In this document: positions 59,280-64,000 of the stretch, in pieces
How positions within the stretch are numbered: the stretch's first letter is position 1
Layout: every line of letters starts with the position of its first letter
Assembly: GCA_012103075.1 (NCBI GenBank)
Contig: JAAVLQ010000002.1
Span: 761,001-825,000, forward strand
Direction: 5' to 3'
From: Brucella cytisi
GTDB lineage: Bacteria > Pseudomonadota > Alphaproteobacteria > Rhizobiales > Rhizobiaceae
Length of the DNA stretch: 64,000 nucleotides
Translations under genes and position numbers: made by a program
Notes under the pieces: model-generated
What the model was told of the DNA's origin: nothing
What the model saw: the letters and a program-made list of their open reading frames with translations, nothing else
Database searches by the model: none

Positions 59280-59486
59280 ATGGATGATACGGCGAGTTTT
59301 CCAGAGATGGAAGACGGTGAGGATATGGAAACCGCGACTCGCTCCGAGACGGTAGCATATATAGAGCAGATGCTTGAACAGCTCAGTTTGATGGCGAAAA
59401 GTACGAATTATGTGTTGCTGGCCTATATGATCGAAATAGCTCTCATTGAGGCTCGGGAAGCGCTTCACAATGAGGCCGAGTCGTAA
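59280..59486 (+). CDS. Small conserved-type hypothetical protein
   Basis: 68 residues: MDDTASFPEMEDGEDMETAT, then VAYIEQMLEQLSLMAKSTNY and a helical end ALIEAREALHNEAES. GAGGAGATAGG precedes the ATG. Acidic and helical; similar short proteins occur in Rhizobiales. Function unknown. Confidence 0.65.
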   Translation: MDDTASFPEMEDGEDMETATRSETVAYIEQMLEQLSLMAKSTNYVLLAYMIEIALIEAREALHNEAES

Positions 59487-59492
59487 CAGTCG

Positions 59493-60654
59493 TCACTCCA
59501 TCGGAACCAATGCCACCTGATTGCCGGCATATCGATGGAGCCGCCCTGCCAAGTCCAGTTCCAGCAGAATGAGCTGAACAGCTCCAGTATCCATACCTGT
59601 GTGACGAACGCGGGTGTCAATGTCGGTCGGTACAGGACCGAGCGCATCGATAACGATGTCTCTTTGCTCTTCCGTTGCGAACGGTTGGAGCGACTCCGGT
59701 TCTTCCAACGCTGGAGATAAAAGATCGGGCTGTGCTGGTATATTCGCCTGATAGGCTTTTTGGACCGGCCAGCGGCCGGAGTGCTTCAATGACATCGTTT
59801 GCTTCGGTAACCAGTGTCGCACCTTGTTTCAGAAGCAGGTTTGTGCCGCGCGCAAGAGGATCAAGCGGAGAGCCGGAACAGCGAACACGGTGCATCCCAT
59901 GTCCCCGGCCATACGCGCGCTGATAAGCGAGCCGGAACGCTTGGCTGCTTCGACGACAATCAAACCCAGCGACAAGCCTGCAATAATCCGATTGCGGCGC
60001 GGAAAATCACGCGAGCCCGGCTCTGCGCCCATTGGCATTTCGCTTATGAGCGCGCCGCCTTGTTCTGGTATGGCTTGATAGAGTGGAAGGTTTTGCGGCG
60101 GATAGGGGCGGTCAAGTCCACCTGCAAGTACTGCTACGGTACCGGTTTTCATGCTTGCGCGGTGCGCAGCGGCATCAATGCCGCGGGCAAGCCCGGAAAT
60201 CACAGCAAATCCTGCCTCGCCAAGATAATGTGCCAGACGCTCGGTAAAACGTGCGCCAATCACCGAAGCATTACGTGAACCGACAATAGCGATGGGTGGC
60301 TTGCTGGAAATGGCTGCATTCCCTTGATCGTAACCAAAGGGGAGCCTCACAATTCTTGAGTTGCTGTGGATAATCCGGCTCGCCCATGCCGACAAGACGG
60401 GCACCGGAGCGTTCAATAGCTTCAAGCTCGCGCTCAGCGTCGTCCATGGACGCAACGCGGATCGGACGGGCACTGCCTCCTCTGATATTGAGATCAGGTA
60501 GCATTTCTATCGCGCTTGAAGCTGAGCCACAAAACAGAATCAGATCGCGAACGGTGACAGGGCCGATATTGTCGGTTCGGATGAGGCGTAGCCAGTTAAG
60601 CCGCTGGCGATCGGAGAGGCGAATTCCAGTTTTTGAATTCGCGCTTTCCTTCAT
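59493..60654 (-). CDS. dprA: DNA processing protein DprA
   Basis: Loads RecA on incoming single-stranded DNA. The Rossmann-like core reads [38 protein letters not shown] and [20 protein letters not shown] with the family S-G-x-A-x-G-I-D signature. A C-terminal winged helix ([20 protein letters not shown]) follows. Three indels split the gene near 60345, 59893 and 59760. About 387 residues. The start overlaps the plsY stop. Confidence 0.9.
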
Positions 60655-61256
60655 CCCTTGGTTCCGATCTTGCTCTCGGTGCCGTTTAAGAGGCGCGTAA
60701 TATTGGCCTTATGCTTGAAGATAACGATGACCGTCATGATCGCAAAGAGCACTGCGATTGCTGGATACCCCCGCGAATAGAGCGCAATGGGAACAACGAT
60801 GCTGGCGATAAGTGCCGCAAGGGAGGAATAGCGCGTCAAAAGTGCTGTCACGATCCAGACGGCAGCGAAGACCAATGCTCCGGGCCATGCAAGCCCGATG
60901 AGGACGCCCAGATAGGTGGCGACGCCTTTGCCACCCTTGAAGCCGATCCATACTGGAAAGAGATGCCCGATAAAGGCACCGAAGCCTGCGCCAATAGCGG
61001 CGTCCGGGCCGTAGCGTGAAGCGACGAGAACGGCGACCGTACCTTTCAGCATGTCAAAAATCAGCGTCGCAGCGGCAAGCTTCTTGTTACCGGTGCGTAG
61101 CACGTTCGTCGCGCCGATATTGCCCGAGCCGATGGACCGGACGTCGCCCAATCCTGCAAGCCGGGTCAGGATCAAACCAAATGGAATGGAGCCAAGAAAA
61201 TAGCCGAAGATGAGCGCCCCTATGAGCGTCAAGCTAAGGAATCCCGGTTCGGCCAT
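60651..61256 (-). CDS. plsY: Glycerol-3-phosphate acyltransferase PlsY
   Basis: An intact 201-residue membrane acyltransferase that uses acyl-phosphate in phospholipid synthesis. Motifs: [16 protein letters not shown] (motif 1), [12 protein letters not shown] (motif 2), [20 protein letters not shown] (motif 3). Confidence 0.94.
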   Translation of the reverse strand: MAEPGFLSLTLIGALIFGYFLGSIPFGLILTRLAGLGDVRSIGSGNIGATNVLRTGNKKLAAATLIFDMLKGTVAVLVASRYGPDAAIGAGFGAFIGHLFPVWIGFKGGKGVATYLGVLIGLAWPGALVFAAVWIVTALLTRYSSLAALIASIVVPIALYSRGYPAIAVLFAIMTVIVIFKHKANITRLLNGTESKIGTKG

Positions 61257-61330
61257 GAATGTCCCCTTGTTTCTTGATTCCGCCTACCCGGAATTTTCGA
61301 ATGATTGTTCCGGGTTATGCGGCGTTTTTT

Positions 61331-62617
61331 TCAAGCTGAGTAAACGGTCTTGCCAGCCACTAAGGTGTGGACGACGCGACCTTGAAAGCGAGCACTTTCA
61401 AAGCAGCTGTTCTTGGATAGCGAGTGCAGATCTTCTTCACGTACGATCCAAGGCTCATCCAGATCGACAATGGCGAAATCTGCCTTGGCGCCCGGCTTTA
61501 GCGTACCAGCATCAAGGCCGAAAATACGCGCTGGAGCTGTTGATAGCACTTCAATCAGCCGCAGCAGCGGAATGCTGTCATTGTGATAGAGACGAAGTGC
61601 GGCCCCCAGCAATGTTTCAAGGCCGATGGCACCGGCTTCGGCATCAGCAAAGGGTAGACGTTTGGTATCGACATCCTGAGGATCATGAGCCGAAACGACA
61701 ATATCGATGGTGCCGTTCTTCACAGCTTCGACCATAGCAAGGCGATCCTGCTCGCCGCGCAAAGGTGGCGAAAGGCGGAAAAACGTGCGGAATTCACCAA
61801 TGTCGTTTTCATTGAGCGACAAATGGTTGATCGATACGCCTGCCGTTACTTTCGCGCTGAGATCCTTGGCGCGGCGCACGGCTTCCGCCGACATTGCGCA
61901 GGAAAGCTGTGCGGCATGATAGTTGCTGTTGGTTAGCGCTGCTAGACGCAGATCGCGTTCCAGCGGGATCACCTCCGCTTCACGCGGACTCCCGGAAAGA
62001 CCGAGCCAGCTTGCAAACAGACCCTCGTTCATCACGCCATTCGCACCAAGGAACGGATCGCGCGTTTCGCAGGCAATCACGGCATTGAAATCGCGGGCGT
62101 AGGTCAGAGCGCGCCGCATGAGCTGAGTATTGGCGATTGTCTGCCTGCCTTCCGTGAAGGCAACGGCACCGGCATCGCGCAGCAGGCCGATTTCGGTCAT
62201 TTCCTCGCCGCGCAGACCTTTGGTGATCGCCGCAGCCGGGTGCACATTGACAACAGCCGTGTCACGCGCCGTGCGTTTGACGAATTCCACCAGAGCCACG
62301 TCGTCGATCACAGGATCGGTGTCGGGCATCATGATGATGGAAGTCACACCACCAGCAGCTGCCGCGCGGCTTGCCGACGCAATGGTTTCGCGATGTTCGG
62401 CGCCGGGCTCACCGACGAAGACGCGCGCATCCACGAGGCCGGGCAATACTGCTTTGCCGTTCAGGTCGATGATTTCCGCACCTTCCGGTGCACCCTGATT
62501 GCGGGCATCCGCTCCGGCGGCAACAATCTTGCCATCGCGGATCAGAACGCTGCCGGTTTCATCGAGACCGCGCGACGGATCGACGATGCGCGCGTTTTCA
62601 AACAGGATCGCGCTCAT
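61331..62617 (-). CDS. pyrC: Dihydroorotase
   Basis: An intact 428-residue amidohydrolase-superfamily protein. [31 protein letters not shown] replaces the usual D-x-H-x-H metal motif, so this is the PyrX/PyrC2 type that may be catalytically impaired and act as partner of Pyr[13 protein letters not shown] [11 protein letters not shown] is near the end. The start overlaps the pyrB stop. Confidence 0.85.
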   Translation of the reverse strand: MSAILFENARIVDPSRGLDETGSVLIRDGKIVAAGADARNQGAPEGAEIIDLNGKAVLPGLVDARVFVGEPGAEHRETIASASRAAAAGGVTSIIMMPDTDPVIDDVALVEFVKRTARDTAVVNVHPAAAITKGLRGEEMTEIGLLRDAGAVAFTEGRQTIANTQLMRRALTYARDFNAVIACETRDPFLGANGVMNEGLFASWLGLSGSPREAEVIPLERDLRLAALTNSNYHAAQLSCAMSAEAVRRAKDLSAKVTAGVSINHLSLNENDIGEFRTFFRLSPPLRGEQDRLAMVEAVKNGTIDIVVSAHDPQDVDTKRLPFADAEAGAIGLETLLGAALRLYHNDSIPLLRLIEVLSTAPARIFGLDAGTLKPGAKADFAIVDLDEPWIVREEDLHSLSKNSCFESARFQGRVVHTLVAGKTVYSA

Positions 62618-63583
62618 GCTGCTTCTCCGTTGCTGGGATTACGGCGCGGATCGAGCAGGGCTTCCATCACGGCCATACGCACGGCGACGCCCATTTCTAC
62701 CTGTTGCTGGATCACGCTCTGCGGCCCGTCGGCAACATCGGATGCGATCTCGACGCCACGATTCATCGGACCGGGATGCATGACGAGTGCGTCAGGTTTG
62801 GCGACTTTGAGCTTTTCTTTATCGAGGCCGTAGAAGCGGAAATATTCGCGCACCGAAGGCACGAAGGAACCGGCCATACGCTCACGCTGAAGGCGCAGCA
62901 TCATGACGACGTCGGCATCTTTCAAGCCTTCTTCCATAGAATTGAAGACTTCGACGCTCATATCGGCCATGCCGGAAGGCAGAAGCGTGGACGGCGCGAC
63001 GACGCGTACCCGTGCGCCAAGCGCGTTGAGGAGGAGAATGTTGGAGCGTGCGACGCGGGAATGCAGCACATCGCCGCAAATGGCGACAATCAGGTTTTCG
63101 ATTCCGCCCTTGGCGCGACGAATGGTTAGCGCATCGAGAAGTGCTTGGGTGGGGTGTTCGTGCGCGCCGTCACCGGCGTTGACCACCGAACAGCCGACTT
63201 TCTGCGCGAGCAGGGCAGCCGCGCCCGCCGAAGCGTGACGGATAACCAATATATCCGGCTGCATGGCGTTCAGCGTCATCGCTGTATCGATGAGCGTTTC
63301 GCCTTTCTTGACCGACGAGTTGCCGACAGACATATTCATGACGTCGGCACCGAGCCGTTTTTCCGGCCAGCTCGAACGACGATTGCGTTCGTGTCGATGC
63401 TTCGAAGAAGAGATTGATTTGCGTGCGACCGCGAAGCACGGACTTTTTTTCTCTGGCTGTCTGGAGACAGCGATTTCCTGATCGGCGAGATCAAGAAGGC
63501 AGAGAATGTCCAGGGGGCGAAAGCCCCTTGATGCCCAGCAGGTGGCGGTGAGGGAAAAGCGGAGGGACCGTTTGATTTGTCAT
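62614..63583 (-). CDS. pyrB: Aspartate carbamoyltransferase catalytic subunit
   Basis: Catalyses the first committed step of pyrimidine synthesis. Carbamoyl-phosphate motif [20 protein letters not shown], then [30 protein letters not shown], and [12 protein letters not shown] at the end. The start is [10 protein letters not shown]. Two indels (near 63521 and 63355) break the first 80 residues. About 322 residues. Forms an overlapping operon with pyrC. Confidence 0.93.
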
Positions 63584-63758
63584 GGCAAGTCACCCGTATA
63601 GGACCATGAGGCAGGTCCCGCAACCGTCCTTATAATGGCTTCAGGCGATTCACCAAGAAAAACCTGTGCTGTTCTGACGACAAATTGTGTTCGGGATGGC
63701 AAAATTTTAGCAAATGCAATGCAAGAAACCTAAACTAAATTGAATCGCACAATACGGA

Positions 63759-64000
63759 ATGAGCTTTTGAAAACGCACGACGTTACCAACCAGACGCCAC
63801 CCATGACGGGCAACAATGCCTATCTGGGCGATCCGCTCTTGATGCAGATTGCGGCAGGATTCCCGAAGGAACTGCATGCCGATCTGGAACAGACGGGCCG
63901 TTTTGTGTCGTCGGCTGAAGCGCAGGACCTTGCGCGTCTCGCCAATACCGAACTGCCAAAATTGCGCACGCATGACAGGCAGGGCAACCGTATCGACCTT
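63759..64000 (+). CDS. AidB-like acyl-CoA dehydrogenase, N-terminal part
   Basis: Reads THDVTNQTPPMTGNNAYLGD, then PLLMQIAAGFPKELHADLEQ and SSAEAQDLARLANTELPKLR. This matches the N-terminal domain of AidB-type acyl-CoA dehydrogenases (adaptive response to alkylation). ATG 63759 needs one more T at 63765-63768 to stay in frame; otherwise TTG 63767 is the start. It continues past the window edge. Confidence 0.7.

Overview
The window looks like chromosome of a Brucella/Ochrobactrum-type alphaproteobacterium (order Hyphomicrobiales). The housekeeping block at the right end (divK-pleD-rpmG, NUDIX, DUF983, rnr, topA, dprA, plsY, pyrC, pyrB), the protocatechuate genes at the left end, DUF982, DUF3572 and Rnk proteins, and SOS boxes of the GTTC-N7-GTTC type all fit that group. 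Most long genes carry one or more single-base errors, usually inside homopolymers. Both halves translate to intact conserved protein, so I read these as sequencing indels in an unpolished assembly. Such genes are given as one feature spanning the break.

Layout. 1-6.7 kb: aromatic catabolism (pcaQ end, a small transposon derivative, pobA/pobR, pcaR, pcaIJF). 6.8-11 kb: a polyamine-type ABC importer. 11-17 kb: an Lrp regulator divergent from a saccharopine/lysine dehydrogenase-like gene, two tandem amino-acid-binding proteins without permeases, a DadA-like oxidase and an aldo/keto reductase. 17-23 kb: an ABC importer on the minus strand with its own LacI regulator, candidate LacI operators and a 2H phosphoesterase. 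23-27.7 kb: a sitABCD manganese/iron importer and an AraC regulator.

28.3-46.6 kb: an accessory region bounded by tRNA-Asn and tRNA-Cys, made of at least two decayed and shuffled prophages. It holds a truncated integrase, an McrA-like HNH endonuclease, an IS66 remnant with an in-frame tnpB-tnpC fusion, hairpins with C-rich loops resembling cuckoo/CcsR sRNAs, tail-fibre pieces, two lysis cassettes (holin, GH24 lysozyme, nested spanins), the two halves of an endolysin about 7 kb apart, DUF982 genes, three related 29-30 residue membrane micropeptides, an SRAP protein, and a small operon with a LexA box. A truncated relative of that operon's first gene also has a LexA box.

46.7-64 kb: conserved chromosome. 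dinB (with a LexA box), rnk, DUF3572, divK-pleD, rpmG, an MFS transporter, NUDIX, DUF983, rnr-topA, dprA-plsY, pyrC-pyrB, and the start of an AidB-like acyl-CoA dehydrogenase.

Most noteworthy: the micropeptide family, the three SOS boxes, the cuckoo-like hairpin array, the LacI operators, and the mosaic or misassembled prophage.
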